From HIMB59 sp038124765 (lineage in GTDB: Bacteria; Pseudomonadota; Alphaproteobacteria; HIMB59): DNA of 9,167 bases. Position 1 is the stretch's first letter; the number at the start of each line of letters is the position of its first letter. The notes under the pieces were generated by a model. That model made no database searches, had not been told where the DNA came from, and was given only the letters and a program-made list of their open reading frames with translations. The position numbers and the translations under genes are program-made. Of this stretch, positions 1 to 5,514 are shown one piece after another. Where the stretch lies: positions 1 through 9,167 of the forward strand of contig JAYPCO010000036.1 of the NCBI GenBank assembly GCA_038124765.1, written 5' to 3'.

Positions 1-764
1 ACGCTCATACCGACTTTATTATAGCCGTTATCAACGTATAAAATTTCTCCTGTAACGCCTTTAGATAAGTCGCTCATCAGATAAACGGCAGATTTACCAA
101 TATCATCCAATGTTAACGGTTTTTTGATGGGAGAATTTTCAATTGTATAATTATAAATTTGTCGAGATTTATTGATCACGGCTCCGGCTAAGGTTCTCAT
201 TGGCCCCGCAGAAATAGCATTTACTCGGATCCCTCGATCCCCCATATCTACAGCTAAATATTTTATAGATGTTTCGAGAGCTGCTTTAGCAACGCCCATA
301 ACATTATAGCTTTGCATATATTTTGTAGATCCATAGTAACTTAGGGCCATGATGGATGCACCATCATTCATTTTGGGCGATAGGATTTTGATCATCTCTG
401 TTAACGAATAAGCAGAAATATGCAGCGTTTTTAAAAAATTATCTTTTGTTGTATGAAGATACTTACCGGATAGTTCATTTTTATCTGAGTAAGCTACTGC
501 ATGAACAAAAAAATCAATATTATCCTTTAAGCTGTCTCTTAATTGTTCAAGCGACCCAGTGTCTGAAACATCGCAGGGCATTATTCCTAAACAGTTTACT
601 TTTTGAGATAAGGGTTCAACGCGTTTTTTGATAGAGTCGTTTTGATACGTCAGGTACAGGCTCGCGCCTTCATCATTTAAACACTTAGTAATTCCCCAGG
701 CTATCGAATGATCGTTGGCAATACCAACGACTAAACCTTTTTTACCTTCTAATACTTTAGTCAT
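1..764 (-). CDS. fabI: Enoyl-[acyl-carrier-protein] reductase (NADH) FabI, C-terminus cut by window edge
   Basis: Performs the last reduction of each type II fatty acid elongation cycle in the cytoplasm: NADH-dependent conversion of trans-2-enoyl-ACP to acyl-ACP. Reading from the ATG at 764, 254 residues are visible; the family usually has about 260-270, so roughly the last 10-15 lie off the window. Seen directly: the FabI-type nucleotide motif GIANDHSIAWG (residues 14-24), LSYYG with Tyr143, and YNVMGVAK with Tyr153 and Lys160. These align with E. coli Tyr146, Tyr156 and Lys163 of the Y-x6-K active site. The substrate-loop lead-in VNAISAGPMRTLAG (181-194) is also present. The start overlaps the end of fabB by 8 bases and has no Shine-Dalgarno, which suggests translational coupling. 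It is the last visible gene of the fabA-fabB-fabI block. FabI is the target of triclosan- and isoniazid-type inhibitors in other bacteria. Identification is secure. Confidence 0.96.
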   Translation of the reverse strand, partial: MTKVLEGKKGLVVGIANDHSIAWGITKCLNDEGASLYLTYQNDSIKKRVEPLSQKVNCLGIMPCDVSDTGSLEQLRDSLKDNIDFFVHAVAYSDKNELSGKYLHTTKDNFLKTLHISAYSLTEMIKILSPKMNDGASIMALSYYGSTKYMQSYNVMGVAKAALETSIKYLAVDMGDRGIRVNAISAGPMRTLAGAVINKSRQIYNYTIENSPIKKPLTLDDIGKSAVYLMSDLSKGVTGEILYVDNGYNKVGMS

Positions 765-1977
765 TATAACTTGTGATGTAGATTGAGGCATTAGTACCAC
801 CAAAGCCAAAACTATTAGATAAAATAGAATTAATTTTTACATCGTTTTTGTTTTCTCTTAGGATATTCATGCCTTCAGCCTTTTCATCAAGATTAGAAAT
901 ATTTGCAGACTCAACCATAAAATTATTTTCCATCATCAATAAAGAGTAAACAGCTTCCTGAACACCAGTTGCCCCTAGGGAGTGCCCGGTTAAAGATTTA
1001 GTTGAACTAATTGGAGGCACCTTATCTCCAAAGACATTTCTTATTCCTTGAAGCTCAATCATATCTCCCACGGGAGTAGAGGTACCATGTGCATTGATAT
1101 AATCCACTGGTCTGCCTTGTGTTGCCATTTGCATGCAGCGAACTGCACCCTCCCCAGAAGGTTGAACCATATCATGGCCATCAGAAGTTTGTCCAAAACC
1201 TTGAATTTCAGCGATTATATTAGCGCCTCTTGCTTTAGCGCTATCCAAACTCTCAACTACTAAAACGCCTGCACCGCCACCAATTACAAATCCATCACGA
1301 TCAGCATCGTAAGCTCTGGAGGCAATTTCAGGTGTTTCATTATATTTGCTAGAGAGTGCACCCATCGCATCAAATAAAATAGACATTGTCCAGTGAGTTT
1401 CCTCACCGCCACCAGCAAATACAATTTCTTGTTGCCCGTGTCTAATTAAATCGTAGGCGTTACCAATGCAATGTAAGCTTGTAGAACAAGCAGAGCTAAT
1501 AGAATAATTTACACCTTTAATACCAAAAGGAGTTGCAAGTGTGGCAGAGTTTGTGGAGGACATAGTTCGGGTAACCATGTAGGGTCCAATTTTTTTTACG
1601 CCTTTTTCTCTGGCGATATCAAATGCTTGCTGTAATTGAAATGTCGATGGCCCACCTGATCCCATCACAATACCTGTATTAATATTGGATACGAGTGATT
1701 GATCAAGACCTGAGTGTTCAATGGCTTCTTGCATTGCAATATGGTTATAGGCAGCACCTTCTCCCATAAACCTTAGAATTTTACGATCAACATGCTCTTC
1801 AGTGTTTATATTGGGTTTACCATGTACATGGCTTCTCATTCCTAATTCTTCATATTCTTTACAATGAGAAATTCCAGATTTGACTTCTTTTAAACTTTTT
1901 AAAACTTCTTTTTTATTATTTCCAATACAAGATACGATTCCGTATCCAGTAATAACGACTCTTCTATTGTTGCTCAC
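757..1977 (-). CDS. fabB: 3-oxoacyl-[acyl-carrier-protein] synthase I FabB
   Basis: Condensing enzyme that extends acyl-ACP with malonyl-ACP. FabB-type synthases are needed to elongate the cis-3-decenoyl-ACP made by FabA, and so for unsaturated fatty acids. The 406-residue length is normal. The thiolase-fold catalytic set is complete: Cys164 in SSACSTSLHC, His297 in INAHGTSTPVGD, and Lys327 and His332 in SSTKSLTGHSLGATG. The C-terminal glycine loop SNSFGFGGTNAS (387-398) is intact. The start is GTG (1975-1977), with an AGGA about 8 bases upstream, one of the few Shine-Dalgarno-like sites in the window. It overlaps the fabA stop by 14 bases and the fabI start by 8. FabF is the main alternative, but immediate adjacency to fabA favours FabB. 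Confidence 0.95.
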   Translation of the reverse strand: MSNNRRVVITGYGIVSCIGNNKKEVLKSLKEVKSGISHCKEYEELGMRSHVHGKPNINTEEHVDRKILRFMGEGAAYNHIAMQEAIEHSGLDQSLVSNINTGIVMGSGGPSTFQLQQAFDIAREKGVKKIGPYMVTRTMSSTNSATLATPFGIKGVNYSISSACSTSLHCIGNAYDLIRHGQQEIVFAGGGEETHWTMSILFDAMGALSSKYNETPEIASRAYDADRDGFVIGGGAGVLVVESLDSAKARGANIIAEIQGFGQTSDGHDMVQPSGEGAVRCMQMATQGRPVDYINAHGTSTPVGDMIELQGIRNVFGDKVPPISSTKSLTGHSLGATGVQEAVYSLLMMENNFMVESANISNLDEKAEGMNILRENKNDVKINSILSNSFGFGGTNASIYITSYND

Positions 1978-2485
1978 TAAATAATCCTACTCTTAAATCA
2001 TTGGCGTGATAGATAATTTTATCTTCATGTAAAATTTGACCATCACCATATCCAATCGAAAATCCTTTTTTACTAAGTGATTTCTTTAAACTTACTTTAT
2101 ATTGAATAAGTTTTTTATCAGGCTTAATTTCCTCGACAAATTTTATTTCTCCTACGCCCAGCGCTCTCCCTTTGCCGGGATAGCCTAACCAACCTAAGTA
2201 AAAACCTAACATTTGCCATAATGCGTCTAACCCCAGGCAACCTGGCATAATCGGATCCCCTAGAAAGTGACACTCAAAAAACCATAACTCCGGCTTAATA
2301 TCTAATTCAGCAATAATTTCGCCTTTTCCGTGTTCTCCTCCGTCTTTATTGACTTGAGTAATGCGATCAAACATTAACATGGGGGGCGCAGGCAGTTGAG
2401 CATTCCCCGGGCCGAATAAATTACCCTTGCCGCATTCAATGATATCGTCGAACGAATAGCTTGTTTTAGGCGTATGTGTATTCAT
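1964..2485 (-). CDS. fabA: Bifunctional 3-hydroxydecanoyl-ACP dehydratase/isomerase FabA
   Basis: Dehydrates 3-hydroxydecanoyl-ACP and isomerises trans-2- to cis-3-decenoyl-ACP, the branch point of anaerobic-type unsaturated fatty acid synthesis. The 173 residues form a full-length single hot-dog domain. Seen directly: WFFECHFLGDPIMPGCLGLD (residues 68-87), whose His73 and Asp87 correspond to the E. coli FabA catalytic pair His70 and Asp84. It is followed by the family-specific stretch LGFYLGWLGYPGKGRALGVG. This second stretch, absent from FabZ, supports FabA over FabZ. The ATG at 2485 lies one base after the stop of the upstream E1-like gene, and no Shine-Dalgarno is visible, so translation is probably coupled. 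The 3' end overlaps fabB by 14 bases. With fabB it implies that the cell makes its own unsaturated membrane lipids without an oxygen-dependent desaturase. Confidence 0.96.
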   Translation of the reverse strand: MNTHTPKTSYSFDDIIECGKGNLFGPGNAQLPAPPMLMFDRITQVNKDGGEHGKGEIIAELDIKPELWFFECHFLGDPIMPGCLGLDALWQMLGFYLGWLGYPGKGRALGVGEIKFVEEIKPDKKLIQYKVSLKKSLSKKGFSIGYGDGQILHEDKIIYHANDLRVGLFSEQQ

Positions 2486-2486
2486 T

Positions 2487-3239
2487 TTAATGGGCGCAAT
2501 TAGCGCTCGATAATTGTAGTTTGTTTATATCTGATGTCAAAAGATCAATCAGGGAAATTTCATTTGCTATTTCTACTTTTTCTTTTGCTAAAGCAAAAAT
2601 AATTTTGGTACAAGCCAAAGAAGTTACAAATCCTGCAACAGGGCCAATCATAGCACTATTTAAACATCGATGATTTTGATCAGTGATTGGAAATAGACAT
2701 TTAAAACAAGCTGTATTTTTTTTGGAATAGTCTTGGGCAAAATAAATACCTTCTGTGGAGTTGATAGATACCGAAACATATGGCAGTGAATATTTTTTAG
2801 CATAAATAGAGGAGAAAATTTTATTTTGATGGCTGTCAGTACAATCTAAAATTAAATCACATTTTGGAAAACTATTCTGTTTTACAAAAGTTTCAAAATC
2901 TAAAGCATACTCATTAATCTGACTGACATTATTGATGTTGGAAAGTTTTAATTTAGAGATAACTGATTTTAATTTGCCAATATCTTTATGGTCATAATTT
3001 ATTTGACGGTGAAGATTGGACTGCGCAACTGTATCATGGTCAATTAAAGAAATATGGCCAATACCCGCTCGTACTAAATACTGAGAGGCAATAGTTCCTA
3101 GAGCGCCTAAACCTATTATAAAAATTTTTTTTTGGGATAGGTTTTGTTGCCCTTGTTCATCTACGCCCGGCACAATAATTTGTCTTGCAAATTGATCTAT
3201 TAGATTATCACTGAGTTCCTGTTGAGCCAAAGCCGCCAC
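2487..3239 (-). CDS. MoeB/ThiF/HesA-family E1-like adenylyltransferase, partner unknown
   Basis: Members adenylate the C-terminal glycine of a ubiquitin-like sulfur carrier (MoaD for molybdopterin, ThiS for thiamine). The single 250-residue domain has the usual length. Seen directly: the leader FARQIIVPGVDEQGQQ; nucleotide loop GLGALG (43-48); Asp67 in LIDHDTV; SNLHRQ (74-79) with the conserved arginine; DCTDS (132-136); and zinc pair C178-x2-C181. The second CxxC found near the C-terminus of E. coli MoeB and ThiF is missing; only Cys248 and terminal His250 occur there. No carrier, MoaE or ThiG gene is in view, so MoeB versus ThiF versus a generic activator cannot be decided. The start is uncertain. 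The GTG at 3239 overlaps dut by 32 bases, whereas a TTG at 3230 is better spaced (8 bases) from GAGGGAG, but that purine run is also codons of a conserved dut motif. It ends one base before fabA. Confidence 0.85.
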   Translation of the reverse strand: MAALAQQELSDNLIDQFARQIIVPGVDEQGQQNLSQKKIFIIGLGALGTIASQYLVRAGIGHISLIDHDTVAQSNLHRQINYDHKDIGKLKSVISKLKLSNINNVSQINEYALDFETFVKQNSFPKCDLILDCTDSHQNKIFSSIYAKKYSLPYVSVSINSTEGIYFAQDYSKKNTACFKCLFPITDQNHRCLNSAMIGPVAGFVTSLACTKIIFALAKEKVEIANEISLIDLLTSDINKLQLSSANCAH

Positions 3240-3660
3240 TCCCTCTCGTTGTTGATGTTAAATCTGTCACTATTTCTAAATTAGTTTTTTGGAACTCTGC
3301 AACCACTATTTGCGCTATTCTCATTTGATGCTCAATCTTAAACTCTTTGTTGCTATGGTTAATTAATATTACTTTAATTTCCCCACGATAATCTGCATCT
3401 ATCGTTCCTGGTGTATTTAAAACAGTAATTCCATTTTTTGCGGCCAAGCCACTTCTCGGGCGGACTTGAACCTCGTAGCCTTGCGGTATTTCAAAAAAAA
3501 GACCCGTTCCAATTACTTTTGTCTGCTGCGGTGAAATTATTTCGGCCCCATCCGGCAAGTAGGCCCTGATATCCATCCCCGCACTTGATGCAGTTTCGTA
3601 TTGAGGAAGTTCAATGGAAGGATCTAGTAATTTAACTTTGATAAGGGGGTTATTTTGCAT
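3208..3660 (-). CDS. dut: Deoxyuridine 5'-triphosphate nucleotidohydrolase (dUTPase)
   Basis: Hydrolyses dUTP to dUMP and diphosphate, keeping uracil out of DNA and feeding thymidylate synthesis; the family acts as a homotrimer. All five motifs of trimeric dUTPases are present. Counted from the ATG at 3660 they are: SSAGMDIRAY (I, about 25-34), PRSGLAAKNGI (II, about 68-78), GTIDADYRGEI (III, about 85-95, with the catalytic-type Asp88), HQMRIAQIVV (IV) and RGSGGFGSTG (V, about 139-148, with the base-stacking Phe). The protein is 150 residues, typical of the family. A TTG two codons upstream (3666) keeps the frame open, but the ATG is preferred. It overlaps the coaB stop by 11 bases, and its last codons overlap the next gene. 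Linkage to coaBC is common in proteobacteria. Confidence 0.95.
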   Translation of the reverse strand: MQNNPLIKVKLLDPSIELPQYETASSAGMDIRAYLPDGAEIISPQQTKVIGTGLFFEIPQGYEVQVRPRSGLAAKNGITVLNTPGTIDADYRGEIKVILINHSNKEFKIEHQMRIAQIVVAEFQKTNLEIVTDLTSTTRGSGGFGSTGTQ

Positions 3661-4294
3661 TTTCAAGCTTAATTATAGTATCGATAATTTTATTGGCAAA
3701 AACAGTTTTAGATACATGCCCTAAATTGTATTGCAAACCTGATTTGGATAAAAGCATTCCATTATTTTTAAGATTGTTAAAAATATTATTTTTAGCGGTA
3801 GGGTAGTTCAATACCATGTAATCACATTTTTTTTTCTTTAATTTAATTTGTGCGTTGTTAAAAACATCATGGGTTTCATAGGCAAAACCTATGGTTATCG
3901 CAGGCTTGACTTTACCAGAAGAAATTGTTTTTAAGACATCAGGATTATTAATCAGTTTGATGGTGAGACCATTTTTGGTTTTAATTTTTTTACTACTAAA
4001 ATTTTTCACTTTATAGTCGTTTACTGCAGCATTGAATATCGCCAAATCAACATTTTTATATTTTTTGGCTTCCTGCAACATTGATTTAGCATTAGGTGTA
4101 AAAATATATTGAACTTTACTGGATTTAATTAACTTTGCTGATACATATCCATGTAAGCATATAACTTTAAATTTTTTTTTTAGAAGACTTCTAATTAATG
4201 CCACTCCTTGTTGACCAGAAGATTCATTAGAAATATATCTAACTGGGTCTATGTATTCGCGTGTAGATCCAAGTGTAATAAGTGCAGTTTTCAC
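3650..4294 (-). CDS. coaB: Phosphopantothenate-cysteine ligase, stand-alone CoaB
   Basis: Second step of coenzyme A synthesis after pantothenate kinase: CTP-dependent joining of 4'-phosphopantothenate to cysteine. In most bacteria this domain is the C-terminal half of bifunctional CoaBC; here it is a separate 214-residue protein. Seen directly: STREYIDPVRYISNESSG (residues 10-27), matching the family's TREPxDPVRxISNxSSG, with Asn23 at the place of E. coli Asn210; NAAVNDY (88-94); KKIK with Lys103, probably the Lys289 equivalent; NPDVL; and IGFAYET. The start is GTG (4292-4294), embedded in a GTGA overlap with the coaC stop, so it is probably translated by reinitiation. The inter-domain linker of fused CoaBC is absent. 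The protein is very lysine- and asparagine-rich, as expected from AT pressure. It contains runs of eight or more T on the plus strand that deserve care in sequencing. Confidence 0.92.
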   Translation of the reverse strand: MKTALITLGSTREYIDPVRYISNESSGQQGVALIRSLLKKKFKVICLHGYVSAKLIKSSKVQYIFTPNAKSMLQEAKKYKNVDLAIFNAAVNDYKVKNFSSKKIKTKNGLTIKLINNPDVLKTISSGKVKPAITIGFAYETHDVFNNAQIKLKKKKCDYMVLNYPTAKNNIFNNLKNNGMLLSKSGLQYNLGHVSKTVFANKIIDTIIKLENAK

Positions 4295-4815
4295 TGAGCT
4301 TTAATGATTTTAATAACTTCTAGGGGATCTACGAGACGACCACTGCCATATTCTCCGCATGCCAGTGAACCATCGTCTGGGCCAATAAATTCATGCCCGT
4401 ATTCTTTACATTTATTAATATTATTTTGGGTAATAGGGTTTGCCCACATCTCTTTATTCATGGCAGGGGCAATCAATACCTTTTTATTTGCGGCAATCAT
4501 ACAGGTAGTTGCTAAATCATCGCAAATCCCATTTGCAAATTTAGAAATTAAATTTGCTGTAGCTGGATAAACAACAATATGCGAGTTATCTCTGGCCAGT
4601 TTAATATGGCCAATATTTTGTTCCATATCTAAGTCAAAAAGTTCTGAGTAAATCTTTTTTTTGGCAATCGACTCAATCAGCAGTTTGGAGACAAATTGAA
4701 ATGTATTTTGGGTGGCAATAACTTCATAGTCAATAGACTGGCGTTGAAGCTCTCGAATTAGGTCCAAGGCTTTGTAACAACCCACACTACTACTTATTAT
4801 TAGTAAAATTTTCAT
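4291..4815 (-). CDS. coaC: Phosphopantothenoylcysteine decarboxylase, stand-alone CoaC
   Basis: FMN-dependent flavoprotein that decarboxylates 4'-phosphopantothenoylcysteine to 4'-phosphopantetheine in coenzyme A synthesis. At 174 residues it corresponds to the N-terminal half of ordinary CoaBC. Seen directly: the flavin-binding start MKILLIISSSVGCYKALDLI; GHIKLA with His70 (E. coli His75 equivalent); YPATANLISKFANGICDDL; PAMNKEMW with Asn120 (Asn125 equivalent); and the flap SLACGEYGSGRL with Cys153 (Cys158 equivalent). All catalytic positions are therefore kept. The ATG at 4815 overlaps the ubiE stop in an ATGA quartet, and the TGA stop overlaps the coaB GTG in a GTGA quartet. Tight coupling probably keeps the two half-enzymes in step and may aid assembly. 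Other HFCD flavoproteins such as UbiX are possible in principle, but the adjacent coaB settles the role. Confidence 0.94.
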   Translation of the reverse strand: MKILLIISSSVGCYKALDLIRELQRQSIDYEVIATQNTFQFVSKLLIESIAKKKIYSELFDLDMEQNIGHIKLARDNSHIVVYPATANLISKFANGICDDLATTCMIAANKKVLIAPAMNKEMWANPITQNNINKCKEYGHEFIGPDDGSLACGEYGSGRLVDPLEVIKIIKAQ

Positions 4816-5513
4816 TTTTTCTGCACTATATATATGCTGTTCGCACCAGAAAGGAAATCAATAGTTTCAAGGTTTAGAAAGCCTGCATTTTCTAACTCTT
4901 CCTGAATTATACCTTGTGTGGGGAATTGTTTTATACTATCTGCCAAGTATTGATAGCTATGTCTGTCTTTCGCAATAATACTTCCTGAAAAAGGTAAAAA
5001 TCCTTCTAAAAAGAACTTATAGGGTTTTTGCAAAAGTTCGTTTTTAGGCATCCCAAATTCCATAAAAAGAAACAACCCTTTTTGTTTTAAGCACCTATAA
5101 ATTTCCCTAAATGCAACTTTTCTATCCTTAAAATTACGTACCCCATAAGTACAAGAGATGGTTTGAAAATAATTTTTAGGATAGGGGAGTTTCTCCGCAT
5201 AGCCTACTTGATAGTCTATTTTTTTCTTATTGTTTTTTTGTTTAGAAATTTCGTGCATGGTTGCAATTGGATCGAGCGCAAATAGGTTTTTAGATTGAGG
5301 GAGTAAATTAAAAATATCTCCTGTCCCACTTGCAATATCTAAGATTTTTTGATTTTTTTTGTGCCTTGTGTTCAATTGATCAACAAAATACTTTTTCCAA
5401 AGTCGATGTATCCCGAAGCTCATCACATCGTTCATCAAATCATACTTAGCATTAGAGACAGTTTGAAAAATGTCTGTAATATTATAAGAATTTGAATTAA
5501 TTTTATCTTTCAT
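4812..5513 (-). CDS. ubiE: Ubiquinone/menaquinone biosynthesis C-methyltransferase UbiE
   Basis: SAM-dependent C-methyltransferase acting on the benzoquinol ring in ubiquinone synthesis (and on demethylmenaquinol where menaquinone is made). The 233 residues are slightly short for the family, through a trimmed N-terminus. Seen directly: KYDLMNDVMSFGIHRLWK (23-40), diagnostic of UbiE; SAM motif LDIASGTGD (58-66); YGVRNFKDR (123-131); and SYQYLADSIKQFPTQ (186-200). Motif II reads LDPIATM where many homologues have DINxxML, a mild divergence. The conserved FQTVSNAKYD begins at residue 16, so the start cannot be much further in and the ATG at 5513 is well supported. That ATG shares two base pairs with the mutM start on the other strand, placing the promoter of this first operon gene inside mutM. 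Many alphaproteobacteria have ubiB between ubiE and coaBC; here coaC follows with a 4-base overlap. Confidence 0.95.
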   Translation of the reverse strand: MKDKINSNSYNITDIFQTVSNAKYDLMNDVMSFGIHRLWKKYFVDQLNTRHKKNQKILDIASGTGDIFNLLPQSKNLFALDPIATMHEISKQKNNKKKIDYQVGYAEKLPYPKNYFQTISCTYGVRNFKDRKVAFREIYRCLKQKGLFLFMEFGMPKNELLQKPYKFFLEGFLPFSGSIIAKDRHSYQYLADSIKQFPTQGIIQEELENAGFLNLETIDFLSGANSIYIVQKK

Positions 5514-5514
5514 G
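5511..5514. other. Overlapping divergent start codons of ubiE and mutM (CATG)
   Basis: The palindromic tetramer CATG holds two start codons: ATG of mutM on plus (5512-5514) and ATG of ubiE on minus (5511-5513). Both starts are constrained. MutM must begin MPELPE, because Pro2 is its catalytic nucleophile, and UbiE has conserved sequence from about residue 16. There is no intergenic DNA, so any promoter or leader of one gene must be coding sequence of the other. No convincing Shine-Dalgarno precedes either start: mutM has a T-rich stretch and ubiE only a too-close CAGG. Confidence 0.85.

Noticed and set aside
446..631. Plus-strand open frame of 61 codons within fabI
   Set aside because: It lies wholly antisense to a clearly recognised FabI reading frame, has no family resemblance and no ribosome-binding site.
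1048..1263. Plus-strand open frame antisense to fabB
   Set aside because: Composition follows the complement of conserved FabB codons; no recognisable domain.
4285..4300. coaC/coaB junction as a frameshift in a fused coaBC
   Set aside because: Both halves have complete motifs, the linker is absent, and the overlap is an exact GTGA stop-start, which fits real fission better than an indel; kept as a finding with a read check advised.
4304..4570. Plus-strand 88-codon open frame antisense to coaC
   Set aside because: The hydrophobic-looking translation could suggest a membrane peptide, but it mirrors strongly conserved CoaC motifs on the other strand.
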